Shown here: positions 33,201-42,565 of the stretch, piece by piece
Layout of the letters: each line of letters begins with the position of its first letter
How positions within the stretch are numbered: position 1 is the stretch's first letter
Assembly (NCBI GenBank): GCA_015039315.1
Contig: WIDE01000084.1
Span: forward strand, 82,938 to 146,937
DNA length: 64,000 bases
Direction of reading: 5' to 3'
DNA from: Clavulina sp. PMI_390
Taxonomy: Eukaryota; Basidiomycota; Agaricomycetes; Cantharellales; Hydnaceae
Made by a program: the position numbers and the translations under genes
The notes under the pieces: model-generated
Databases searched by the model: none
What the model was told of the DNA's origin: nothing
What the model saw: the letters and a program-made list of their open reading frames with translations, nothing else

Positions 33201-34752
33201 CATCGATCCCGTTGATGTCATCCAGGGACTAGGCCTTGAAGAGCTGCATCTCAAGCTGCGTGACGGGAATCTTGCTGAGAAGGAGATTGCCAAGGCCACG
33301 CAGGGCCAGAAGAAAGATTTCCCCAAGGGTATCCCTCAGTGCGGAACGGACGCGCTTCGGTTTGCGCTGTGCGCGTATACGAGTGGTGGGCGAGATATCA
33401 ACTTGGAGATTTTGAGAGTCGAGGGGTACAGAAAGTTCTGCAACAAGTTGTGGAATGCGACCAAGTTTGCGATGCTCAAGTTTGAGGATGGCTGGGTCCC
33501 CGAGCCTACTGCCAAGGTAACGTTTCTTCTTCTAAATCGATGATGGCACTCATCGCTGGGGACTGATTGTTTATTCTGGATGGCTTATAGCCTACTGGCA
33601 AGGAATCGCTCGTTGAGAAGTGGATCCTCCACAAACTCAATGTTGCTGCCACGGAGCTCAACCAGCATCTCACTGATCGGAGCTTCCTCCTGGCTACCAA
33701 CACCATCTACAATTTCTGGCTGTACGAGCTTTGCGACGTCTTCATTGTAAGATTTCATGCAGAGACTTGTGGGATTGTCAATTGACCCTGCCTGACTATC
33801 ACCATATAGGAAGCGATGAAGCCCATGACCGATGAATCCGCATCCCCAGAAACCCGTCGGTCAGCACAAAACACGCTATATACGTGCCTTGACCTTGGCC
33901 TCCGAATGCTTCATCCATTCATGCCCTTCGTCACTGAGGAATTGTGGCAGCGACTACCAAGGAGACCTCAGGACTCTACCCCCTCCATCATGGTCTCCTC
34001 TTTCCCCGTCAACGTGAGTGTTATTCAGGACCCATGTTTACCTTTACAGTTTACTAACCTACGTTCGACCGTTTCAGAACCCCGAGTACCATTATCCTGA
34101 TGCCGAACGCGAATTCGACACCGTATTCGCCACTCTACGGACGATTCGATCACTGGCAGCGTCATACAGCATCCAAACGAACCTCCAAGCAACAATAGTC
34201 TCCACCTCGCCGAACGAGGCCCCCATGCTGGAGAGTCAGGTCCCAACAATCGTCGCGCTCGTTAAAGGGTGCAAGTCCGCCACCGTTGTTTCGGATGCGT
34301 CACAGGTTCCAGAGGGGTGTGGTTCTGCGGTCATCAGCCCAACGTTGACTGTCTTTCTCCTTGTCAAGGTGAGCGAATAGGGCTTTCATTGCGTTATTCT
34401 CTCCCATCAACTGTTTGCCTCTTGTGATTGATGTTGGTTGGCGACCATATCAATAGGGCCTCGTTGACCTCAACGCCGAGATTGAAAAGTGCGAGAAGAA
34501 GATCGCGCTAGCGCAAATGGGTGCCGACAAGGTCAAGAAGCTTATGAGCGCTCCTGGCTACGAACAGAACATCCCCGAGGACGTCAGAGCAGCAAACCTC
34601 AAAAATGTAAGAAAACTTTTCGCTCGACGGCGTGGCCCATTTTGACGACTGTCAATCCTCGCTCGCTTCCTTTGTAGCTTCAAACATATGAGGCACAAGT
34701 CCTCACGCTCAAGCAGTCGAAGGAGTCTTTCGAGAACATTGGGAGGAGTTAG
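30237..34752 (+). CDS. VAS1: Valyl-tRNA synthetase, cytosolic and mitochondrial forms from one gene
   Basis: Class I synthetase charging tRNA-Val. Catalytic motifs are intact: [12 protein letters not shown] (30899 on) for HIGH and [10 protein letters not shown] (about 33170) for KMSKS. The editing domain shows [40 protein letters not shown] and [16 protein letters not shown]. The anticodon-binding domain runs through [18 protein letters not shown] and [11 protein letters not shown], and the C-terminal coiled coil through [20 protein letters not shown], ending ENIGRS with TAG at 34750-34752. Two in-frame starts exist. ATG 30237 adds a 26-residue extension ([20 protein letters not shown]...) rich in Arg/His/Leu with no acidic residue, typical of a mitochondrial presequence; ATG 30315 gives [10 protein letters not shown], a cytosolic N-terminus. 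Yeast VAS1 makes both isoforms this way. About 18 introns. The 3' end is duplicated downstream. Confidence 0.96.
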
Positions 34753-34930
34753 TTTACTATTCTGTGGTGGTTTCATGGTGCCGAATACTGTAATATTCAA
34801 CCAGCTACATAAGATGAGTAGTCTTGAGAGAATCTAATGATCATCTGAAAGAATTGGCCGCAATAGCCTAGGTCTGATGGTTTGTTGTTCGCTGTTTTGG
34901 CTCGCGTCAAGACTTCGTTTAGTTTCGACC

Positions 34931-36526
34931 ATGTCCGCTAAACAGCTTTCTAGGCAGGTTAGGACATAGCCGCTACCCGCTTTCGAGATGTTATTGATGT
35001 CCGTTATATTCACATCCGTCTCTCAGTCAGAACTGTTGGCGAGCGAGTTGGAGAACTTGACCGTGGTCGACGACGCGGTAAGCGCGCGCAGACTCGCCAA
35101 TTGGGAGGCCCCCGCAGTTTCTCTTCTACCAGAGCTCCTCGGCGATATCTTCCTTCGGTGCATTTATGATGACAAATATCAGGGGCCTGAGCATATTCTC
35201 GCGCGTATATCCTCCTACCGTCAGATGATAGTGAGCGTTTGTCATCGCTGGCGTCAAGTCGCGCGAGGAACTCAGGCCCTTTGGGCTGTCACCAAGTTCA
35301 GCCCTTCTCGATTTGCCTCTCTAAATCCTGGACGTAATGATTTTTCTCAACGAGTATTGCAAAGTTCTGAGCGAGTCTCTCACGACCTCGAACTAGCTGG
35401 CACAGCTCCCATGACGCTCGTTTCGTGGCTCCCCTACGATTCCGCCATGAGTCCAGAACACATTGCCCGGCTTGAATATTGCTTTGAAAGTACGGTGGTT
35501 CCTATATTTCCTCGATGCAAACGGATCGTTTTGGGGAGTGAAGACGAGTCACCCTTGAAACTTCTCGATTTCTCTTCAAAACAACTAACGAAGCTCGAAT
35601 CGCTCGATGTTCGAACCAGTAGTTTCCGGCGCAGAACTGACATTCCATCCCAAACTTTGGATCTCTCTCATGCTTGCAACATCCGAGATCTTACTATCAG
35701 GATCTCTGAATCCTGGGGTCTTGCCAGTGCTGTTGCAATAATTAGTCCAAAGCTTGCCGATGCAACAAAGCTGCAAACTCTCACGCTCACCGGACTTGTG
35801 GATTTCAAAGCCGCATTCGAGATTGTGTCACAAGCTTGCTCACTTAGAAGCTTGGTTTGGTCACCTGCATGCCACCTTCCACCCTTGCAAATTTTGCACG
35901 AAGAAATTCACCTCCCGTACCTCCGACTCCTCAAACTTGGATTTGCTGCACTTTCTATCCTCCCTCTTCTCAACGCGCCAAACGTGCTCACTTTCACCGT
36001 CTCAGACGCCACTCCGAACGGACCCACATCGCTCCCAGAACAAGCGCAATTCCCTCACCTCCGAGCTCTTGCCTTGATGGAAAGTTCTGGGAGCTTAAAT
36101 GAGCAATTGTTACCTGCTTTCTTGCACAAGCACCCTACTCTCGAGTGGTTTGCTTTAGAGAACACATTTTCTACGAGCCTTGCGTCGGCATGCGTGACGG
36201 CTCAAAAGCTTCGGGCGGTTGAAGCTCATGGAGACCCTATGGAGATGGATGGCACCCGATTACTGTTAGGACACTGGGCTGGTCGGGTGGCTTCAGGAAA
36301 CATGGTCTCGAGCTTATATGAGATGAAACTCATCAATGACTCCCGTAATGGTCCATGCTATTATGTGCCAGAGGATGACGACGACTATCCAGTCAAACTC
36401 TTCGCATGTCACCCTGGAATTCTAGTCCACGAAATTCATCGCCCCTACTTCCCGTGGCATTGGCCGAAAGACTGGGATGAGCTCTTCCATCGCGAGGATC
36501 CGTCATATCAAACGTGCTTCGAGTAA
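34931..36526 (+). CDS. F-box protein with LRR-like repeats, paralog 1
   Basis: Likely substrate-recognition subunit of an SCF ubiquitin ligase. Exon 1 (34931-34957, MSAKQLSRQ) joins exon 2 (35027-36526), 508 aa in all; the alternative ATG 34988 lies inside this intron. The F-box is seen as SLLPELLGDIFLRCIYDD, then VSVCHRWRQVARGTQALWAVT. The rest is Leu-rich with irregular repeats of the LRR-like type common in Agaricomycete F-box proteins: LTKLESLDVRT, TLDLSHACNIRDLTI, KLQTLTLTGLVDFKAAFEIV, CSLRSLVWSPACHLP. The C-terminus WPKDWDELFHREDPSY is shared by all four paralogs in this window. It lies 178 bp after the ValRS stop, and the upstream leader is duplicated ahead of paralog 2. The target substrate is unknown. 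Confidence 0.88.
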
Positions 36527-37017
36527 TCTGGTTGAATCGAGTGTGTGCGTTTCCGGTTTACCCATCCCCATCCTCGTTTCTAGCAAGATTCTCCATGTCC
36601 TTACCAAGCCACTCGAATCCAAAAATATTTTGTCCGAGAAATAAATCATCAGGGAGGATTTGCTGTGATTTCTGTTGACCATGAAGCTCAATAAGGTTCC
36701 AGAAACTGAGAACCAGCATGCTTTGCAGGACGTCAGCTCTTACTGGACAACTGGTCTAGCCGGGTTCCCTGGGAAAGGTGGCTCCTGGCTCACATAGAGC
36801 GAATCTCATTGATAACCCATTATATCTCGTCAAGTCCCAGGCGGAGAGAGAGAATTTTGAGAGAAGATCTAAACGTGTTTGTGATATTGTCCTTCCTATC
36901 ATCCCTTCCATTCCCACTGCATTGGGACGTTCTGAAGATTGCTTTGAATGATTCTAGAATAATTCACCACTGTATAAACCATGCCCTTAGGTATTGCCAT
37001 GCATGAATGTTCATCGT
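36527..37017. other. Spacer ending at the segmental-duplication junction
   Basis: About 490 bp following F-box paralog 1. I see no gene. The right end, near 37018, is where sequence homologous to a ValRS 3' exon begins abruptly, so the junction of the 3.4-kb tandem duplication lies at or near this border. Confidence 0.55.
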
Positions 37018-38130
37018 CATGGCCGTCGAAAAGTGGATCTTCCACAAACTCAATGTTGCTGCCACCAAGTTCAACCAGCATCTCACTAACCGGAGCTTCC
37101 TCGTAACCACCAACACCGGCGACAATTTCTAGGTTTACGAGCCTTCTAACGTCTTCATTATAAAACCTCATGTTCAGCACCGCTAACGCCGTCAACTGAT
37201 CTCGTCTCTCATCATACAGGAAGCCATGAAGCCTATGACCGATGGATCTGCGTCTGCTGAGACTTGCCGATCAGCAGAAACAACGCTATATATGTGCTTG
37301 GACCTCGGCCTCTGGATGCTTCATCCGGGGCTGTCGCAGCGGCTACCAATGAGACTTCAGGACTCTACACCCTCCATCATGGTGTTCCTATTCCCCGTGA
37401 ATGTGAGTATCATCCAAGATCCATCTTCACATTTGCGATTCATTCGGCTGACCAATTGGCTGCTCAGAACCCCGGATACCACTGCCCTGGTGCTGAGCGT
37501 GAATTCGATACCGTCTTTGTCACGCTGCAGACCATTCGATCACTGGCGGCGTCATACAACATCCAAACGAACCTCCAAGCGACAATAGTCTCCACCTCGC
37601 CGAACGAGGCTCCTGTGCTCGAAAGCCAGATCCCAACAATTATCGCGCTCTTCAAGGGACCCAAGTCTACCACCGTTGTTCGGATGTCTCACACGTTCCA
37701 GAGGGGTGTGGTTCCGCAATTATCAGCCCAACGCTGACTGTCTATCTACTTGTCGAGGTGGGCGAAGACGGCCTGACTTTACCTGCACCTTACCTTTCGT
37801 GATCAATGTACGCTGGCGATCATCCTATTAGAGCATCATTGGCCTTGATGCGGATATCACCAAGTGGGAGAATAAAATCGCACTGGCGTAAATGGGTGTC
37901 GCCAACGTCAAGAAGCTCGTGAGCGCCCCTCGCCACGAACAGAACATCCCTGACGACGTCCGAGCAACAAACCTCAAAAACATAAGCTCATTCTCACGCC
38001 TCGCTACCATACACGAGCTCACTCCGATATCCGGCCATCATTTTTCTGCTCCCCTTGCAGCTCCAAATATACGAGTCCTCACGCTAGAGCAGTCCAGGGT
38101 GCCAGTGTCATTTGAGAAACTGCGATAATT
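37018..38130 (+). pseudogene. Duplicated 3' fragment of valyl-tRNA synthetase, non-functional
   Basis: The stretch parallels the 33608-34752 end of the true ValRS gene: [72 protein letters not shown] and SAPRHEQNIPDDVRATNLKN all align to it. Broken features include TAG at 37130-37132 where the parent has Trp (TGG), TAA at 37889-37891 where the parent has Gln (CAA in LAQMG), loss of 21 nt in the [12 protein letters not shown] region, and no catalytic domain at all. Intron remnants are also recognisable, so it arose from genomic DNA and not from a reverse-transcribed mRNA. It travelled with the F-box gene that follows. Confidence 0.93.
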
Positions 38131-38323
38131 GCTCGTCGGGAAGGAATTATTTACTATCTGGTGCTGTTTTTATGGTGTCTAATACTGTGTCCTTCAACCG
38201 ACTACGTGAGATGAGTAGTCTTGAGAGAATCTCGTGATCATAGGAAAGAGTTGGTCGAGAGTTTGGTTTGGACATTTTGTTGTTAGATGCTTGGTTCGCA
38301 TCAAGACGCCTCTCGTTTCGATC

Positions 38324-39928
38324 GTGGCCACTAAACAGCTTTCTCGGCAGGTAAGGACAGAAATACAGGCCACTTTAGAGATACCACTGTATCCGTTGCC
38401 CACCCCCGTTTTTCAGTCAGAAATATTGGCGGGCGAGCTGGAGAGCATGACCGTGATCGACGACACGGTAAGCGCGCGGAAACTCGCCAATCGGGAGGTT
38501 GCCGCAGTCGCTCTTCCGCCAGAGCTTCTCAGCAACATATTTCTTCAATGAATCGATATAATACTTCTGAACTCCCAAAATCCTGAGGCATCATATAAAC
38601 GATCACAGCAAAATCGCGCGTGGATAACAAGTGTTTGCTATCATTGGCGCCAGGTAGCGTTGGGGACTCGAGCTCTTTGGGCTCTCACTAGCTTTTCAAC
38701 TCTTCTATTAGCTCCCAGGGATCACTCAAGCATACAAATCGGATCTCATACCATATCCCCACAAATTTACGACTCATTTCACCAGCGGCTCGAACTCGCC
38801 GGAACAGCTCCAATAAAGCTTCTCTCGCAATGGGCTCCTCATCACTACCAGCTGCTAAAGGCTCTACCCCAGCTACAGCAGGGGCTCCAAACCGCTCTTG
38901 ACCCCGTGCTCCCTCGGTGCGACCAAATCCTGTTGGAGGCTCCCGGCCAGATGCCGTTGGTAGTCCTCAATTCCTCTGCGAGCCAGCTGGCCATGGTCCA
39001 ATCGCTTGACATTAGGGCTTGGGGATACAACCCTAGGCCTGGTGATCTATCTCAAGCTCTAGATCTCTCTCATGCCTGTCGCCTCCGAGACCTCTCGATA
39101 GCAATATCAAAACACTGGGCCCCCGCTTCGCTCGCAATAGCGGTCCCGATAATCGCTGACCCGAAAAGTTTGTGGACCCTCACACTCTCTGGGTTTGTCG
39201 ATCCTATAGTTGCATTCAAAGTGATCTCGCAAGCTTCATCTCTCAGAAGTTTGCTATGGTCACCAGCACGCGAGCTCCCTCCTATTTGCCCCCCAGAAGA
39301 ACAAATTAGTTTACCGTTCCTCAAACATCTCGGTCTCCATGAATCCAATGCACTTTCTATCCTTCCACACCTTCATGCCCCGGAGTTGCTCTCATTCACC
39401 CTCAATCAAATTTATTGGATGATGGAGGTACCGTTTCCAAGACCATCACAATTCCTCCACCTCCGAGTATTCAACCTAATCCTACAGCGAGGCTTCGAGT
39501 TTCCTGCTTTAGAAGCCTTCTTGCACGGGCATCCTAGCCTTGAAGTATTTAGCATACAAGACCAGCTGTTGCCCGGCGTGGCATTAGCGTGCATGACGGC
39601 CCCAAAACTTCGGCTCGTCGTTGCTAATTGGGTGCCAGGGGACTACAGGCTAGAATTTTTCGAAGGACCCCAGCTCTTGCTGAGTCACTGGTGTAGCCAG
39701 ATCGCTCTAGGAAACGCGGCCCCAGACTTGCATGAAATGATTTTTGTTGATCACCCATCATACCTTGAGGAATCACGGATAGAGAGAGAGGAGTTCGAGA
39801 AGATGTTCGTGGATTTCCATGGCATCATACTTCGTACTGCCCCCTCCAATCCATTTGCTCTATGGCGGCCTGAAGACTGGGATGAATGGTTCCAGAAAAC
39901 TTACCCATCATATGTACCATGTTTCTAG
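38324..39928 (+). pseudogene. F-box/LRR-like paralog 2, start lost and F-box interrupted
   Basis: Tandem copy of paralog 1 at an offset of about 3.4 kb. The parental start ATG TCC GCT AAA CAG is GTG GCC ACT AAA CAG here (38324), so the start codon is lost. The intron (38351-38416) is retained. The F-box reads VALPPELLSNIFLQ and then TGA (38549-38551) where paralog 1 has TGC (Cys in FLRCIY). Downstream, in the same frame, VCYHWRQVALGTRALWALT and the Leu-rich body continue without further damage to the shared C-terminus WRPEDWDEWFQ and TAG at 39926-39928. A shorter product starting at an internal ATG such as 38660 is conceivable but would lack the F-box. Only one stop in about 1.5 kb suggests recent loss or a polymorphic allele. 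Confidence 0.82.
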
Positions 39929-40169
39929 ACACCGCGATAGGTAGCAACTTTCCATAGCTGAGATAGTGTTATGAAGTTATACGCTGCCGCTACTTATTCC
40001 ATTGCTTTGTTGTCAGGTGTTGGTTCACGCTTCGCTCAGCTCGAGGCCGTCATCTCATCGCAGGGTCATCAAATCAGATAAACTCTGAGCTAGGTCTGAA
40101 TGAAGGGACTTATCGTATCCGTAATAAACTGATTAATTCTACGTTCAAGCCTATCTCCCTGGTGATACA

Positions 40170-41684
40170 ATGCTAGCAACTAAGGCTCTGCATTCCAGCC
40201 TGGCTGTTGATGACTCTATGAGCCAGCTGAGGAACGCCAATTGGCGTATTCTTGCCGTCTTTCTCCCTCCGGAATTACTCAGTGACATTTTTATTCGATC
40301 TGTTCATATGATCGGTTGCTGCGATATCGAAACACTACATGCAGCTTCAAAGCGGTGTCGTCAATCATTTGGGAGTGTTTGTTATCGCTGGCGCGAGGTC
40401 GTGAAGGCGACTCAAGCTCTTTGGGCTATAACTAGCTTCCCTCCTCCTCCTTCTATTGTCAGGAACCCTGCGCGTCTTGGATCCCTCCACCTATCCCCGC
40501 ATACATTCCAGCGATGTTTCATCGACCTCAATCTCGCTGGCACGGCTCCGTTGACGCTTATTTCGCGGTGCAACGAATATCCTACAGTATTTCCCGAAAA
40601 GGTTTTCCCTCAACTCGACAATTATCTGCGGACCGCGCTCTCTCCTTTGTTCTCTCGGAGTGAGCGAATCCTGCTGGAGGCTCCTGCCCAAATGCCTCTA
40701 ATGCTCCTCAACTCTTCCTCGGCGCAATTAGCGAAAGTCAAGTCGCTCGAAGTCCGGGCTCGGGGAATTAATCCCGACCTCGATGCTCCGCCTCAGGTTC
40801 TGAATCTCTCACATGCACATGCAATTCAGGATCTTTCTCTCACTTTCACACGTGGCTGGTTCCTCCCCTCCCTTGCTATCACGAGTCCAGTACTTGCCGA
40901 TATAGCAAAGCTTCGAACCCTTACGCTGACTGGATTCGTGGATTCCATCGCTGCATATGAGATCATTTCTCGAGCCTCCTCGCTCCGAAGCTTAGTGTGG
41001 TCACCGGCGGATGAGATCCCTCGATTCCACCCTCCACAAGACACAATCGAGCTACCGATGCTCCAACACCTCAAACTTGAATACGATGCTCGTTGCATCC
41101 TTCCCCATGTCCATGCCCCCGAGTTGCTGGTTCTCAACCTCATGAGAGTTCACAGGCGGACTGAAGCGTCGTTTCCACAACCATCACAATTCATGAACCT
41201 TCGAGCACTTAACCTAACGGGATGGTTAGACCGGCCATTTTCCCCTGGTCTGGAAACATTCTTGCATTTGCATCCAAGTCTTGAACTGTTCAACGTACAA
41301 GACACGTTATACAAGAGTGTTGCGGTGGCGTGTAGGACTGCACCGAAGCTTCGAACTGTTGTCGTCGATTGGTATACGTCGAGAATTGGACGAGGATATG
41401 ACGAGATGTTGGAAGGTCCACGGCTCCTAGTGCAACATTGGTCTGATCAGGTTGCTTCAGAAAATGTGGATCACAATTCACATAAACTGATATTCATCAA
41501 CGAAATAGCAAGAAACTATGATACCGAGCTGGGAACTAGGGCGGAAGGACTCAAGGAATTTTTTCCGCATGCAAATTGTGTAGATTTGCAGCTTGCTTAC
41601 CAAAACGTTTATGCGTTGTGGAAGCCCGAAGACTGGGACAGATGGCTCCAGCAGAACGACGCATCATACGAGCCCATTTTCTAG
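40170..41684 (+). CDS. F-box protein with LRR-like repeats, paralog 3
   Basis: A single uninterrupted 504-aa frame starting MLATKALHSSLAV. The F-box is FLPPELLSDIFIRSVHMIGC followed by SVCYRWREVVKATQALWAIT. Leu-rich segments include KVKSLEVRARG, VLNLSHAHAIQDLSLTFT, LRTLTLTGFVDSIAAYEIIS, SLRSLVWSPADEIP and LRALNLTGWLDRPFSPGLET. It ends WKPEDWDRWLQQNDASYEPIF. It is closest to paralog 4, sharing nearly identical blocks, and more distant from 1 and 2. A short upstream exon as in paralog 1 cannot be excluded. Presumed SCF substrate receptor; substrate unknown. Confidence 0.87.
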   Translation: MLATKALHSSLAVDDSMSQLRNANWRILAVFLPPELLSDIFIRSVHMIGCCDIETLHAASKRCRQSFGSVCYRWREVVKATQALWAITSFPPPPSIVRNPARLGSLHLSPHTFQRCFIDLNLAGTAPLTLISRCNEYPTVFPEKVFPQLDNYLRTALSPLFSRSERILLEAPAQMPLMLLNSSSAQLAKVKSLEVRARGINPDLDAPPQVLNLSHAHAIQDLSLTFTRGWFLPSLAITSPVLADIAKLRTLTLTGFVDSIAAYEIISRASSLRSLVWSPADEIPRFHPPQDTIELPMLQHLKLEYDARCILPHVHAPELLVLNLMRVHRRTEASFPQPSQFMNLRALNLTGWLDRPFSPGLETFLHLHPSLELFNVQDTLYKSVAVACRTAPKLRTVVVDWYTSRIGRGYDEMLEGPRLLVQHWSDQVASENVDHNSHKLIFINEIARNYDTELGTRAEGLKEFFPHANCVDLQLAYQNVYALWKPEDWDRWLQQNDASYEPIF

Positions 41685-42565
41685 CTATCTCACTATTGAT
41701 CCATCGTTGCAATATGTGTCAGCGTCACATCCTGCTATCTTTAGCAATGTTAGCTCTTGCCAACTGGGCTCCAGAGAACCTGGGACCAAAATTTACTCTG
41801 GGACTTCAGCCCTTATTATATCACTGGCAAAACCGGCCCGTTCTGGGTATCCGGCTTCCAGCGCACACAGAGTGGGTTTTGTTGATAATCCAACATACTT
41901 GGGCGACTCCTACATCAGCAAATCTCGATCGCACAGTTTGGGTCGTTTGACAGGTTCGAGGTTTTCATCTCATTGAGTCAAAGGGTCTGATGGCCAAATT
42001 TGGGTGATCGGCAAGGCGCTCAATCTGGAAAACCTCCAAAACCTGCTCAAATGGCCCAAACTGCGCGATCGAGATTTGATGACGCTAAGTAGAAATTGCT
42101 CAGACAATTCCTTGGTATCGTTCTGTCTCCCTGATCCTTTTATATCGTGGTAGCTAGAAAAGTGGAACGGATAGTGAAAAGAAAATTTCCGTCTTACAAA
42201 CCATGATTCTACATAGTGCGAACTATCCAGAATCATAGTCAAACCAGGCATCAGCAAAACAAACATGTCGTCCGGGAGGAACATACTCGTGCTCGGTGTA
42301 CTCTAGGTACTAGTGTTGTGAAAAGATCTTCGTATCGCATAATTCGGTCCTGAGATAATTAGTAATTGCATGAGGTCGCTGCCGTTTTGTTCTGTTGCCT
42401 ATTGTTGAGTGATGATTTTCGTTTTATTCCTACTTGCTTTTCGGCCATCATCTCACCCAAGCTCTCGAAACGAATGAACCCTGATCCTACGTCTGTGTGG
42501 TAGCACAGGCTCCTTTATGATAAGCTGACTTCTTTTCTAGCAAAAACCAGCTTCCTAACCGCATA
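41685..42565. other. Spacer between F-box paralogs 3 and 4
   Basis: About 880 bp without a supported gene. It carries the inverted repeat reported separately at 41919-42077. Confidence 0.5.
41919..42077. repeat. Imperfect inverted repeat, about 48-50 bp arms, MITE- or hairpin-like
   Basis: The left arm, 41919-41966, begins AAATCTCGATCGCACAGTTT. It matches the reverse complement of the right arm, 42028-42077, which begins AAATCTCGATCGCGCAGTTT, with few mismatches. The loop is about 61 bp. The element lies in the spacer between two F-box paralogs. It could be a miniature inverted-repeat element or a source of a foldback transcript. Confidence 0.75.

Noticed and set aside
34988..35026. ATG 34988 as start of F-box paralog 1
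   Set aside because: Comparison with paralog 2 shows conserved exon MSAKQLSRQ and a GT...AG intron covering this ATG.
38549..38551. TGA as a possible selenocysteine codon in F-box paralog 2
   Set aside because: The parent has Cys here, but most fungi lack selenoprotein machinery and the start codon is also lost, so a pseudogene is simpler.
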